From Flavobacteria bacterium BBFL7 (GTDB lineage Bacteria; Bacteroidota; Bacteroidia; Flavobacteriales; Flavobacteriaceae): 64,000 nt of DNA. Numbering within the stretch: the first letter of the stretch is position 1; the number at the start of each line of letters is the position of its first letter. The position numbers and the translations under genes were made by a program. The notes under the pieces were generated by a model. That model did not search any database, had not been told where the DNA came from, and was given only the letters and a program-made list of their open reading frames with translations. Of the stretch, positions 55,079 to 63,915 are shown piece by piece. Location of the stretch: the NCBI GenBank assembly GCA_000153385.1, contig CH672375.1:416352-480351 (forward strand), given 5' to 3'.

Positions 55079-55645
55079 ATGAATAAAATTATAACCTTAG
55101 TTGCCATTTTAATTATAGCAGCATCTTGTCAACAATCACAAAAAATTGCTTTTATAGATAATGCAAAAGTTTATGATGAGTATCAAGAAAAAATAGATTT
55201 AGAAGCCTCCATTACTAAAAGGCAAGAGGATTTTAAAAAAAGAACTGATAGTCTAGCCATGGCTTATCAAGTAGAAGCTGCACCTCTTCAGGCTAAGTTT
55301 AATAAACTAAGTCAGCAACAACAGCAAACTAATCCAGAAATTGTAGCATTCAGTCAGAAATGGCAGATGATAGAATCTCAAATCAAAACTCAAGAACAAA
55401 GTTTACAAGAACAGCTAGACAATGATTTAAAAAATCTGGACACTCATGTAGAAGAGTTTATTGCAAATTTTGCAAAAAAGAATAATTACTCATTTGTACT
55501 AGGTAAAAATAAGTCCGGTGCAGTTATTTATGGAAATGAGTCTATGGATGTTACTGAAATGGTAATTAAAGAATTAAACATTGCATATGATGGTGATGCT
55601 GAAAATAAAACAGAAAATTCTAGCACTACCGAGGAAAAAGAATAA
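55079..55645 (+). CDS. OmpH/Skp-like periplasmic chaperone lipoprotein
   Basis: A 188-residue protein: signal with lipobox-like cysteine 17 (IIAASC), KIAFIDNAKVYDEYQEKI as the OmpH start, a coiled coil rich in Gln/Lys (LQAKFNKLSQQQQQTNPE) and a conserved YSFVLGKNKSGAVIYGN strand. OmpH/Skp proteins hold unfolded outer-membrane proteins. A lipid anchor is unusual for Skp. It follows lysS by 31 bases. Confidence 0.82.
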   Translation: MNKIITLVAILIIAASCQQSQKIAFIDNAKVYDEYQEKIDLEASITKRQEDFKKRTDSLAMAYQVEAAPLQAKFNKLSQQQQQTNPEIVAFSQKWQMIESQIKTQEQSLQEQLDNDLKNLDTHVEEFIANFAKKNNYSFVLGKNKSGAVIYGNESMDVTEMVIKELNIAYDGDAENKTENSSTTEEKE

Positions 55646-55693
55646 TACACTGAAACTCAGAACTTAAAAACTACATTTTCTTTACTATTTTTA

Positions 55694-55724
55694 AAAAGCC
55701 AAGCGCATTGCTTGGCTTTTTTTT
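55694..55724 (+). terminator. terminator after lysS-ompH
   Basis: AAAAGCCAAGC pairs with GCTTGGCTTTT around a GCATT loop, then a T run. Confidence 0.88.
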
Positions 55725-55789
55725 ATATCGTAATTAAACTTTTATATCAATGTTCTAGTCATAGAAGTGTAACAAAAAAAATAAAAAAC

Positions 55790-56215
55790 ATGAAAAAGAT
55801 AATAGTTTTATTGGCCTTAATGGCCATGACAGTAGGTCAAGCACAAGATGGTAGAAAAGAGAAACGAGGAGAAAGAATGAAGGATGTAACTCCACAAGAA
55901 ATGGCAACCGTTCAATCTAAAAAATTAACACTCGCTCTAGACCTTTCTGATCAACAAGAGAAAGATGTTTATCAAGTTCTTTTTAAACAAGCAGAGAAAA
56001 GAAAAGCTAATAAAATTTCCCGTGAAGATCGTGAGAAACTTACAGATGATCAGAAAAAAGAAGCTCGATTAAAAATGCTAGATGAAAAGATAGCTGTAAA
56101 GAGAAAAATGAAGAATATTCTCAATGAAGAGCAGTACACTAAATGGGAAAAAATGATGAAGCAACGTGGTAAAAAACGTGGCAAAGGTGATAAAAATAGA
56201 AGAAAGAGAGATTAG
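55790..56215 (+). CDS. Spy/CpxP-like periplasmic protein
   Basis: I use the ATG at 55790, giving 141 residues; the frame opens earlier but this ATG yields a clean signal peptide (KKIIVLLALMAMTVGQAQ). The mature protein is highly charged and helical, with LALDLSDQQEKDVYQVLFKQ and LNEEQYTKWEKMMKQRGKKRG; the Leu-x-x-x-Gln pattern recalls the LTXXQ motif of Spy/CpxP envelope-stress proteins. Followed by a terminator and a related-sized gene. Confidence 0.7.
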   Translation: MKKIIVLLALMAMTVGQAQDGRKEKRGERMKDVTPQEMATVQSKKLTLALDLSDQQEKDVYQVLFKQAEKRKANKISREDREKLTDDQKKEARLKMLDEKIAVKRKMKNILNEEQYTKWEKMMKQRGKKRGKGDKNRRKRD

Positions 56216-56238
56216 TTTGATTTAGTTTAGTTTGGTTT

Positions 56239-56277
56239 AAAAGTCCTTATCATGTGAATGTTAAGGGCTTTTATTTT
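56239..56277 (+). terminator. terminator after Spy-like gene
   Basis: AAAAGTCCTTA (56239-56249) pairs with TAAGGGCTTTT with one G-T wobble, followed by a T-rich stretch. Confidence 0.65.
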
Positions 56278-56325
56278 GTTTAACTATTTTATTTCTTATT
56301 TTTAAATCCTTGAAAAACAACAATC

Positions 56326-56700
56326 ATGAAAAAATTACTTTTTATTATAGCGGTATCTGTTGCAGGTTTAGGCTATGCTCAAACACCTCAAATCACTGAT
56401 GCTCAATTAGAAAACAGTCGTGTTATCTCAGAAAAAAACGATAAATTCAATGCAATTGTAGATCAAAAAGTTGATCAAATCATGACATTAGGAAATGTTG
56501 AATCTAAGAGAAGAGGCGAGCTACTTGAATTAGTTCATGAAAAAGAATCACAGACCTTAAGTGTGAATAGAGATAACCTTTCTGATATTGCAAAGCAGTC
56601 TAAGATCAATGACATCCGTGATGCATATGAGGCAAAATTAAAAGCATTTTTAGGAGAAGAAAAATATGCGTTAGTTAAAAACGCGATGAGTCCTAAATAA
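56326..56700 (+). CDS. small exported helical protein
   Basis: A 124-residue protein with a signal peptide (KKLLFIIAVSVAGLGYAQ) and an all-helical mature part including KNDKFNAIVDQKVDQIMTLG and AKLKAFLGEEKYALVKNAMS. The ending FLGEEKYALV resembles the end of Spy-like proteins, so this may be a diverged paralogue of the preceding gene. Function unknown. Confidence 0.6.
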   Translation: MKKLLFIIAVSVAGLGYAQTPQITDAQLENSRVISEKNDKFNAIVDQKVDQIMTLGNVESKRRGELLELVHEKESQTLSVNRDNLSDIAKQSKINDIRDAYEAKLKAFLGEEKYALVKNAMSPK

Positions 56701-56716
56701 ATACATTATTTATACA

Positions 56717-56750
56717 AAAAAAAGCCGTTTCGAATGAAACGGCTTTTTTT
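56717..56750. terminator. bidirectional terminator
   Basis: AAAAAAAGCCGTTTC and GAAACGGCTTTTTTT form a 15-bp stem with a GAAT loop. It serves the plus-strand helical protein and the convergent hemL. Confidence 0.92.
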
Positions 56751-56767
56751 TGTACGTATTTTAAAAA

Positions 56768-58060
56768 CTACCACTCTGCAACCACTTCCCTACTTGCGTC
56801 AATAGTTTTATCAATATCTTCTGTGCTTAGTGCATTATTTAAAAAGTAGCTTTCAAAGGCACTAGGTGGTAAATAAATACCACGATTTAAAAGTCCATGA
56901 AAGAATTTTTTAAACCAATCATTATTACCTGTTGCAGCACTCGCAAAATCAACCACTGGCTGATCTGTAAAGTGCACAGACATCATAGAACCATACCTAT
57001 TAATTTGATACGGCATTCCTTTTTCCGTTAAAACAGCTTCTATACCTTTATGAAGTCGCTCTGTCTTTTGAGCTAGACTTGTAAATATATTTGGATTACT
57101 ATTTAAGTGTGATAACATTGCGATACCAGCACTCATCGCAAGTGGATTTCCACTCAAGGTTCCTGCTTGATAAACAGGACCTAGCGGTGCTAGATGATTC
57201 ATAATTTCTTGTCTCGCGGCAAATGCGCCCACAGGCAATCCACCACCTATTACTTTTCCATAAGTGACAATATCTGCTTTTACTCCAGTAGTTTCTTGAG
57301 CGCCACCAGCTGCAAGTCTGAAACCGGTCATTACTTCGTCAAAAATGAATAATGCGCCGTTTTCATCACACAGCGACCTTATACCTTCTAGAAAACCTTC
57401 TTGCGGTACAATACATCCCATATTACCAGCGATAGGCTCAATAATAACACAAGCAATTTCCCCTTCATTTTGCTTGAAAATATCAGCAACCTGTTCGAGA
57501 TTATTGTACTGCGCTAGCAGAGTATCCTTTGCAGTACCTTGAGTTACTCCAGGACTGTTAGGACTACCAAAGGTAACCGCACCACTACCTGCTTGAATTA
57601 AGAATGAATCACTATGCCCATGATAACATCCAGCAAACTTGATAATTTTATCACGTCCAGTAAACCCACGAGCTAATCTAACCGCACTCATGCATGCCTC
57701 AGTACCAGAATTTACCATTCTTATCTGGTCTACATTAGGTGCCATAGAAATGGCTAACTCTGCAATTTGAGTTTCTAATTCTGTAGGCATCCCATAGGAC
57801 GTTCCTTTATCTGCCGCAGCTTTTACAGCATCTACGACAGGATCAAAAGCATGTCCTAAAATCATAGGTCCCCATGAGGCTATATAATCTATGATTTTAT
57901 TTCCGTCAACATCATATAAATATGCGCCTTTAGCATGATCTACAAAAACAGGAGAACCACCTACAGCATTAAATGCACGAACAGGAGAATTGACTCCACC
58001 AGGAATTACTTTTTGCGCTTCTTTAAAAAGCGCACTACTACGTTGGTAACTAAATGACAT
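56768..58060 (-). CDS. hemL: glutamate-1-semialdehyde 2,1-aminomutase
   Basis: A 430-residue PLP enzyme making 5-aminolevulinate for heme. It has [20 protein letters not shown] at the start, [19 protein letters not shown]-like residues, FDEVMTGFR and the PLP Lys in [16 protein letters not shown]. Full length for the family. Its start overlaps the end of the upstream glucosaminidase gene by one base. Confidence 0.95.
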   Translation of the reverse strand: MSFSYQRSSALFKEAQKVIPGGVNSPVRAFNAVGGSPVFVDHAKGAYLYDVDGNKIIDYIASWGPMILGHAFDPVVDAVKAAADKGTSYGMPTELETQIAELAISMAPNVDQIRMVNSGTEACMSAVRLARGFTGRDKIIKFAGCYHGHSDSFLIQAGSGAVTFGSPNSPGVTQGTAKDTLLAQYNNLEQVADIFKQNEGEIACVIIEPIAGNMGCIVPQEGFLEGIRSLCDENGALFIFDEVMTGFRLAAGGAQETTGVKADIVTYGKVIGGGLPVGAFAARQEIMNHLAPLGPVYQAGTLSGNPLAMSAGIAMLSHLNSNPNIFTSLAQKTERLHKGIEAVLTEKGMPYQINRYGSMMSVHFTDQPVVDFASAATGNNDWFKKFFHGLLNRGIYLPPSAFESYFLNNALSTEDIDKTIDASREVVAEW

Positions 58061-58911
58061 TAAAAATCTTTGGAAATTGGTTTAACAATTAGGACTTGTC
58101 CTATACTTAAGGTTGTAGACTTCAAACTATTGAAAGTTTTCAATTGTGCTACGGTGATGTTATACTTTTTGGCTATACCATAAAGGGTATCTCCAGACTT
58201 CACAATATGACGTTGCGTTGTATCTGTAGATGTGGTTGTTTCTGAATATGTTTTTACGGGATTGCCTAAAACGATAGCATCATATTGATACAACTCATAC
58301 CGTTCAATAAGACTGATTAACTTTTGTGGATATCTTTTATCTGTGGCATATCCAGCTTTACGCAAACCTTGAGCCCATCCTTTATAATCATCTTTATCTA
58401 ACTTAAATAAGCCTGCATACCTTTTACGCTGTGTTAAGAATAAGGAATGATCACGATAAGAATAATCAGGTGAAACATATTTTCTAAAACATTCTTGATC
58501 TTCGTCATCATCGTGATAGATACGTTCACCAGTCCACGCGCTATGACATTTAATTCCAAAATGATTATTTGCCTCTACAGACAATCTACCAAATCCAGAT
58601 CCACTTTCTAAAATCCCTTGGGCTAGAGTTATACTAGCAGGTATTTTATATAGCTTCATTTCTTTCATCGCGACCTCTTTAAACTGCTCTACATAGTTGG
58701 CTACTTTATCACCACTACGTGGCTTTATCGTCTCTGTCACTTTTTGTTCATCACTAGTCTGTATCGTTTCATCAGGTGCTTTAGTACGATTATCTTTACC
58801 AGTAGTAGTTGTTTTATCACGTTTCTTAGTAGTGACAACTTTTTTATTAGAGCCACAAGAAGCTATAAATAAACCTATAAGTGCGATGTAGAGTATGGAC
58901 TTAAATTTCAT
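58060..58911 (-). CDS. glucosaminidase (GH73-like) lipoprotein with LysM
   Basis: A 283-residue envelope enzyme: lipobox cysteine 19 (FIASCGS), a Thr/Lys-rich linker, then a GH73-type glucosaminidase domain with [17 protein letters not shown] (catalytic Glu in ILES), [10 protein letters not shown] and [21 protein letters not shown]-terminal LysM repeat ([18 protein letters not shown]) binds peptidoglycan. It cleaves between GlcNAc and MurNAc during growth or division. It overlaps the downstream and upstream genes, so the three are co-expressed. Confidence 0.85.
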   Translation of the reverse strand: MKFKSILYIALIGLFIASCGSNKKVVTTKKRDKTTTTGKDNRTKAPDETIQTSDEQKVTETIKPRSGDKVANYVEQFKEVAMKEMKLYKIPASITLAQGILESGSGFGRLSVEANNHFGIKCHSAWTGERIYHDDDEDQECFRKYVSPDYSYRDHSLFLTQRKRYAGLFKLDKDDYKGWAQGLRKAGYATDKRYPQKLISLIERYELYQYDAIVLGNPVKTYSETTTSTDTTQRHIVKSGDTLYGIAKKYNITVAQLKTFNSLKSTTLSIGQVLIVKPISKDF

Positions 58912-59866
58912 TGATATAATCTAAGGTAATTTTGCCTTTTTTTTCTAGCATTGCATTGTATCCTGTGACACTTTGCAAACCGCCAGTATGGATGGCTAAA
59001 ATACGAGTTTCTCCAGATATAACGCCAGTCTTAACAAGATGTTCTAATCGATACATCATTTTTCCGGTATAAATAGGTTCAAGTGGTATTCCCTTAGGAT
59101 TTTCTGATGTTACGCTTTCGCGAAAGCGTCCATTCATAAACTTTATCAATCCATCACTAGACCTAGCATAACCACCGAATCTATTTTCATCAAACACCAT
59201 AAAATTTTCACGATGTGTGTACCGAGCAATTTCATCAAACATAAAATCACCTTTTAATGCAGAGAACACTAGTACTTTTTGATGTGGTGCTGTACTATTA
59301 ATGATTCCAGCCGCAGTGCCACCAGTTCCTGCTGCAACACATATATAATCATAGTAATCTTTATCCTTAACTGTTAAGATTTCTTCAGTTCCTTTAACTG
59401 CAAGATGATTAGTTCCTCCTTCCGGAATATGATATACATGTCCATACTCTGCGTTTAAAACTTTCTGAAATTTATCATCATATTTTTCTCGATAATTAGA
59501 ACGAGATACAAATTTAAATTGCATGCCTAATGCGTGTGCGGTACTTAAAGTCTTGTTTCCGCCTAGTGTTTTCTCTAGATTATGACCTAATTCTTCTCCT
59601 CTAATAACTCCTATCGTCTTAAACCCACAAATATTCCCAGCAGCCGCTGTGGCTGCAATATGATTAGAAAACGCTCCTCCATAAGTTAGTAAGGTATTAT
59701 GACCTTGTCGCTGGGCTTCTAAAATATTGTATTTTAATTTGCGCAATTTATTACCAGAAACTAACTCATGTAATAAATCTTCACGTTTTATATCTACTCG
59801 CGTTTTACCGTCATTATAATCTTTAAATGATTGGTTAACTGCATTTGTAACATCAAAGAGATTCAT
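58901..59866 (-). CDS. PLP-dependent ACC deaminase / D-cysteine desulfhydrase family
   Basis: A 321-residue fold-type II PLP enzyme. It has IKREDLLHELVSGNKLRKLKYN with the PLP Lys, LTYGGAFSNHIAATAAAG, CVAAGTGGTAAGI and a C-terminal TRILAIHTGGLQSV. The family includes 1-aminocyclopropane-1-carboxylate deaminase and D-cysteine desulfhydrase; the sequence does not separate them safely. The palindrome encodes RFRES near residues 246-250. It ends inside the glucosaminidase gene by 11 bases. Confidence 0.85.
   Translation of the reverse strand: MNLFDVTNAVNQSFKDYNDGKTRVDIKREDLLHELVSGNKLRKLKYNILEAQRQGHNTLLTYGGAFSNHIAATAAAGNICGFKTIGVIRGEELGHNLEKTLGGNKTLSTAHALGMQFKFVSRSNYREKYDDKFQKVLNAEYGHVYHIPEGGTNHLAVKGTEEILTVKDKDYYDYICVAAGTGGTAAGIINSTAPHQKVLVFSALKGDFMFDEIARYTHRENFMVFDENRFGGYARSSDGLIKFMNGRFRESVTSENPKGIPLEPIYTGKMMYRLEHLVKTGVISGETRILAIHTGGLQSVTGYNAMLEKKGKITLDYINEI
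59113..59128. repeat. iterated palindrome copy 14
   Basis: Perfect 16-bp copy (18 bp with A 59112 and T 59129) inside the PLP-enzyme gene, read as RFRES. Confidence 0.95.
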
Positions 59867-60198
59867 AATCGATGTTTATTTGAATAGAAACGTAAAAAAT
59901 TCCAGGTTCTACGATTTTCTAGATATTTTAAATCACACTCCATGATATAGGCCTCTCTTTCAAAAACGATATTGCGATATGCTTTATCGTGATCGTACTT
60001 GAACCTCAATACACTATATTCTATTAGGTACCACAAGAGAAATGGAATTAACAACAATTCTTTTTGTTGTCTAGCATGAATATGCTCATGATTCATAAAA
60101 ACAGGATCTTCTATAGACTTCATGTTTTGAACTAATAAAAATGGCCAAATTACCATACCATTCACCCATTTAAATATCGTTACCTGCTTTATAAACAT
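59863..60198 (-). CDS. small HEXXH-containing protein
   Basis: A 111-residue protein with HEHIHARQQKELLLIPFLLW (about 38-57): an HExxH motif at its start, followed by a hydrophobic helix, and REAYIMECD further on that could give a third ligand (Glu about 87). The arrangement looks like a minimal zincin-type metalloprotease core, but it is far shorter than known proteases. I recall similar proteins across Flavobacteriia. It overlaps the PLP enzyme by 4 bases. Activity is speculative. Confidence 0.65.
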   Translation of the reverse strand: MFIKQVTIFKWVNGMVIWPFLLVQNMKSIEDPVFMNHEHIHARQQKELLLIPFLLWYLIEYSVLRFKYDHDKAYRNIVFEREAYIMECDLKYLENRRTWNFLRFYSNKHRL

Positions 60199-60202
60199 GA
60201 TA

Positions 60203-60210
60203 CAAAAATA
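60203..60210 (-). promoter_or_regulatory. -7 element directly before the HEXXH gene
   Basis: TATTTTTG on the minus strand ends 4 bases before the ATG at 60198, implying a near-leaderless message. Confidence 0.45.
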
Positions 60211-60274
60211 CCACTTCTAATATTCTGCCACTACAATGCTTTAAAGACCGCAAACAGAATTGTATTTTTAGGCG

Positions 60275-60445
60275 ATGAAAAAAATCATTCCAGTAGAAGA
60301 AGGAGACTATTACCTTACACCTCAAGGATATCGCTGTTTCACCGAGCAATATCATCTTAAAAGAGGCTATTGTTGTAAGAGTGGTTGCCGTCATTGCCCA
60401 TATGGCTATGATAAATCTTCGGACAGTATTAAAAAAAAGAAATGA
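60275..60445 (+). CDS. DUF5522 cysteine-rich small protein
   Basis: A 56-residue protein with YRCFTEQYHLKRGYCCKSGC followed by RHCPYG: five cysteines in a short span, the DUF5522 pattern. The Cys cluster could bind zinc or iron. The basic tail (SSDSIKKKK) follows. Its stop overlaps the urocanase start as ATGA, so the two are co-translated. Function unknown. Confidence 0.85.
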   Translation: MKKIIPVEEGDYYLTPQGYRCFTEQYHLKRGYCCKSGCRHCPYGYDKSSDSIKKKK

Positions 60446-62454
60446 AACAAACAGCCATAACAGATTCCTTACTACGCTTTCGCGAAAGCATAAAACAAGG
60501 TATTCCAGATACATTACCTGCACCTCACGTTTATGATAACAATGTGAATCATGCTCCAAAACGTAAAAAAATTCTTTCAAAAGACGAAGAAGAATTAGCC
60601 CTACGTAATGCATTGCGTTATTTTGAACCACAACATCATGCTATTCTACTTCCAGAATTTAAAAAAGAGCTTGAGGATTATGGACGAATATACATGTATC
60701 GTTTCATGCCAGATTATGAAATAAAAGCTCGCAATATTGATGATTATCCACATCAATCTAAACAAGCTGCAGCGATTATGTTAATGATTCAAAATAATCT
60801 AGATCATGCTGTAGCACAACATCCACATGAGTTGATTACCTATGGTGGTAATGGTGGTGTTTTTTCTAATTGGGCACAGTACTTATTAACTATGAAGTAC
60901 TTGAGCGAGATGACTGACGAGCAAACACTTGCCATGTATAGCGGTCACCCGATGGGATTATTCCCTTCACACAAAGGTGCTCCACGATGTGTAGTGACTA
61001 ATGGTATGATGATCCCTAATTATTCACAACCAGATGATTGGGAGAAATTTAATGCACTAGGTGTTACTCAATATGGTCAAATGACTGCAGGCTCTTATAT
61101 GTATATAGGTCCTCAAGGTATTGTACATGGTACAACTATAACAGTTTTAAATGCATTTAGAAAAATAAAACAAACGCCTACTGGTAACATTTTTGTTACC
61201 TCAGGTTTAGGTGGCATGAGCGGCGCACAACCTAAAGCAGGTAATATCGCTGGATGTATAACAATTTGTGCAGAGATGAATCCTAAGGCTGTACATACCA
61301 GACATTCACAAGGCTGGGTAGACGTGGTTATAAAAAACACTGTAGATTTAATTACTCGTGTAAAGGAAGCACAATCAAAAAATGAAACCGTATCGATTGC
61401 TTATGAAGGCAACGTGGTAAGAGTATGGGAAGCATTATATGACGCAAACATACATATTTCTATAGGTAGTGATCAGACCAGTTTACACAATCCTTGGGCA
61501 GGTGGATATTATCCCGTTGATTTAAGTTTTGAAGAATCTAATGAGATGATGAGTAATCATCCAGATAACTTTAAAAAAGAGGTGCAACGTTCCTTACGCA
61601 GGCATGTCGCGGCTATTAATAAACATACAGAAAAAGGAACTTATTTCTTTGACTATGGAAATGCATTTCTTCTAGAATCTAGCCGTGCAGATGCTGATAT
61701 AGCCGGTGATGGCAAAGAATTTCGCTATCCATCTTATGTACAAGATATCATGGGACCTATGTGTTTTGATTATGGTTTTGGCCCATTTAGATGGGTTTGT
61801 GCTTCAAATAGCCCAGAAGATCTTAAGAAAACAGATCAAATTGCGACAGATGTATTAGAAAAGCTTTCCCAAAATGCACCACAGCGTATACAGCAGCAAA
61901 TGCAGGATAATATTAAATGGATTAAAGGAGCTCAAGAAAACAAACTAGTAGTAGGTTCTCAGGCACGAATTCTATATGCAGATGCACAAGGACGTATTGA
62001 AATTGCTAGAGCATTTAATACAGCAATTAAAAAGGGTGAGATAGGACCTGTTGTACTAGGTCGTGATCATCATGATGTATCTGGTACGGACTCGCCATAT
62101 AGAGAAACATCAAACATTTACGATGGTTCCCGATTCACGGCAGATATGGCTATACAGAATGTTATAGGAGATAGTTTTAGAGGTGCTACTTGGGTTTCCA
62201 TTCACAATGGTGGCGGCGTAGGTTGGGGCGAGGTTATAAACGGAGGTTTTGGTATGCTTATTGATGGTTCTATAGAAGCAGAAAAGCGATTAGAGTCAAT
62301 GCTTTTCTGGGATGTTAATAACGGTATAGCTAGACGTAATTGGGCTAGAAATGAAAATGCTGTTTTTGCCATAAAAAGAGCTATGGAATCAAATCCACAG
62401 TTACAAGTTACTTTACCTCATAGTGTAAGTGACGATTTATTAAATAATGTTTAA
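60442..62454 (+). CDS. hutU: urocanate hydratase
   Basis: A 670-residue urocanase: YGGNGGVFSNWAQYLLTMKY, MTAGSYMYIGPQGIVHGT, TSGLGGMSGAQPKAGNIAG and VSIHNGGGVGWGEVINGGFG are conserved NAD-binding and active-site segments. The tyrosine/cysteine active-site region FDYGFGPFRWVC is present. The enzyme converts urocanate to imidazolonepropionate in histidine breakdown. It is longer than the roughly 555-residue proteobacterial form. No other hut gene lies in the window. The palindrome encodes RFRES near residues 12-16. Confidence 0.93.
   Translation: MKQTAITDSLLRFRESIKQGIPDTLPAPHVYDNNVNHAPKRKKILSKDEEELALRNALRYFEPQHHAILLPEFKKELEDYGRIYMYRFMPDYEIKARNIDDYPHQSKQAAAIMLMIQNNLDHAVAQHPHELITYGGNGGVFSNWAQYLLTMKYLSEMTDEQTLAMYSGHPMGLFPSHKGAPRCVVTNGMMIPNYSQPDDWEKFNALGVTQYGQMTAGSYMYIGPQGIVHGTTITVLNAFRKIKQTPTGNIFVTSGLGGMSGAQPKAGNIAGCITICAEMNPKAVHTRHSQGWVDVVIKNTVDLITRVKEAQSKNETVSIAYEGNVVRVWEALYDANIHISIGSDQTSLHNPWAGGYYPVDLSFEESNEMMSNHPDNFKKEVQRSLRRHVAAINKHTEKGTYFFDYGNAFLLESSRADADIAGDGKEFRYPSYVQDIMGPMCFDYGFGPFRWVCASNSPEDLKKTDQIATDVLEKLSQNAPQRIQQQMQDNIKWIKGAQENKLVVGSQARILYADAQGRIEIARAFNTAIKKGEIGPVVLGRDHHDVSGTDSPYRETSNIYDGSRFTADMAIQNVIGDSFRGATWVSIHNGGGVGWGEVINGGFGMLIDGSIEAEKRLESMLFWDVNNGIARRNWARNENAVFAIKRAMESNPQLQVTLPHSVSDDLLNNV
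60475..60490. repeat. iterated palindrome copy 15
   Basis: Perfect 14-bp core (60476-60489) near the 5' end of hutU, read as RFRES; the outermost base pair is C-A. Confidence 0.95.
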
Positions 62455-62483
62455 TCGTTTTTAAGAAAGTTAATCAATAATCA

Positions 62484-62499
62484 CGCTTTCGCAAAAGCG
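62484..62499. repeat. iterated palindrome copy 16, one mismatch (intergenic)
   Basis: CGCTTTCGCAAAAGCG differs from the 16-bp palindrome by one base (central G to A) between hutU and the DUF4136 gene. It is the only degenerate copy found and one of only two outside a gene. Confidence 0.85.
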
Positions 62500-62513
62500 G
62501 AATCTTTAAAGCC

Positions 62514-63056
62514 ATGATAAAAAAAGCTACTTTATTAATCGCAGCAATTGTATTGCTAGTAGGATGTCAAACCGTGAGAGTTTCTCAAGACTATGCAGTA
62601 GGAACTGATTTTAATCAATTTAAGACCTACGGATATTTTAAACAAGGTATAGATGAAGCTGATATTAATGACCTCGATAAGAAGCGTATATTAAAAGCTA
62701 TTGATGATCAAATGTTAGCTAGTGGATGGACTAAGTCACAAAGCCCAGATATTATGATTAATATCTTCACTAAAACTCAACAACGTGTTGATGTATACAA
62801 CAATTGGGGCTGGAATGCAGGCTTTGGTTGGGGCTGGGGCGGATTAGGTTGGAATAACGGTTTTGGTGGTAATAACGTGAACACTGTGAACGAAGGTGTC
62901 CTACATATTGACTTTATAGATGCCCAGAAAAAAGAATTGATATGGCAAGGTGTAGGAACTGCTCCAATACGCAGTAATGATCCAGTTAAAAAAACAGAAC
63001 GAATTAATAAAATTGTACAAGAAATTTTAATGCAGTATCCGCCTGCGCAGGATTAA
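62514..63056 (+). CDS. DUF4136 lipoprotein
   Basis: A 180-residue lipoprotein, lipobox cysteine 18 (LLVGCQ). The DUF4136 domain starts DYAVGTDFNQFKTYGYF, with LDKKRILKAIDDQMLASGW. A Gly/Trp-rich insertion near 97-122 (NNWGWNAGFGWGWGGLG) is common in this family. The end has MQYPPAQD. Function unknown; the family is often in envelope-stress context. Confidence 0.85.
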   Translation: MIKKATLLIAAIVLLVGCQTVRVSQDYAVGTDFNQFKTYGYFKQGIDEADINDLDKKRILKAIDDQMLASGWTKSQSPDIMINIFTKTQQRVDVYNNWGWNAGFGWGWGGLGWNNGFGGNNVNTVNEGVLHIDFIDAQKKELIWQGVGTAPIRSNDPVKKTERINKIVQEILMQYPPAQD

Positions 63057-63073
63057 CTCTTAATTTATATTGA

Positions 63074-63481
63074 TTAATTCACTTTAACATTAAAAGTAAT
63101 GTCCACACACTTATTAAAACTCTTTGATACAGAGCAATATTTCTCAAAACTTAAATCAGCTGCCTTTTGAGCTTTATCGGGATTAATATCGCCTTCTAAT
63201 AATACAGTCACATGCATGGATTTAAAAGGTTTAGAATCATCTAATTCATAACGTTCTCCAGTGACTTCTACTTTATAACTCGTAATGTCTTGACGTTGCT
63301 TTTTAAGAATAGCGATAATATCTATGGCACTACAAGAACCTACACCCATAAGAAGTAACTCCATAGGACTTACTCCTTGTACCGTTTCCATACCGCTATG
63401 GTCTATCATAACCGTATTTCCAGAAACACCTGTTGCTTCTAGTAGATATTCTGTATTCTTTCGTTCTAGGGTTACTTTCAT
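63074..63481 (-). CDS. OsmC family peroxiredoxin-like protein
   Basis: A 135-residue OsmC/Ohr-type protein: VTLERKNTEYLLEATGVSG, MELLLMGVGSCSAIDIIAIL with the first catalytic Cys, and FEKYCSVSKSFNKCVDITF with the second. Such proteins reduce organic hydroperoxides. It is the usual length and starts 9 bases after the end of the upstream gene. Confidence 0.9.
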   Translation of the reverse strand: MKVTLERKNTEYLLEATGVSGNTVMIDHSGMETVQGVSPMELLLMGVGSCSAIDIIAILKKQRQDITSYKVEVTGERYELDDSKPFKSMHVTVLLEGDINPDKAQKAADLSFEKYCSVSKSFNKCVDITFNVKVN

Positions 63482-63490
63482 TTTAATAAT

Positions 63491-63910
63491 TTAGGGTTTG
63501 CCGCCACAGGCTATTTTAATGATATCACTATAGTTTCGAGTGAAATCTATACTCTTACATATTTCTATAAAATCTTCATCATTTGGTTTAAAACCATAAG
63601 ACTTCATTATTTTCACTTTAATAGATTCTTTAAATTCTACGAAGTTTAAATTGTCAACGTCTCTTATCAAAATCAATTCTCCTTTATAAATGCAAAGAGT
63701 ATTTTTAAATATTTTTTTCCAACTAGACTCGTTGAAGTAATGATCAATTATTTCATAAACATGACCATTACCATCTACATATTTTTGATTAATGAGCTGC
63801 TCTCTTTTTGAATAGCAAACTTCTAGATCAGACAAAAAAACCGTATCGTATTCAGCAAAACCTTCTGTCCAGCTTTCAAAAGAGATGTTCATCAATGGAA
63901 ACTTAATCAT
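63491..63910 (-). CDS. uncharacterised protein
   Basis: A 139-residue soluble protein (ISFESWTEGFAEYDTVFLSD, EVCYSKREQLINQKYVDGNG, ESIKVKIMKSYGFKPNDEDF, ending RNYSDIIKIACGGKP). I recognise no domain. Its start is the ATG at 63910, or possibly MNISF at 63892. It is transcribed with the OsmC gene. Confidence 0.5.
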   Translation of the reverse strand: MIKFPLMNISFESWTEGFAEYDTVFLSDLEVCYSKREQLINQKYVDGNGHVYEIIDHYFNESSWKKIFKNTLCIYKGELILIRDVDNLNFVEFKESIKVKIMKSYGFKPNDEDFIEICKSIDFTRNYSDIIKIACGGKP

Positions 63911-63915
63911 CTCGA

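Noticed and set aside
60170-60631. 153-codon minus-strand frame across DUF5522 and hutU
   Set aside because: It lies antisense to two recognisable genes and shows no family features.
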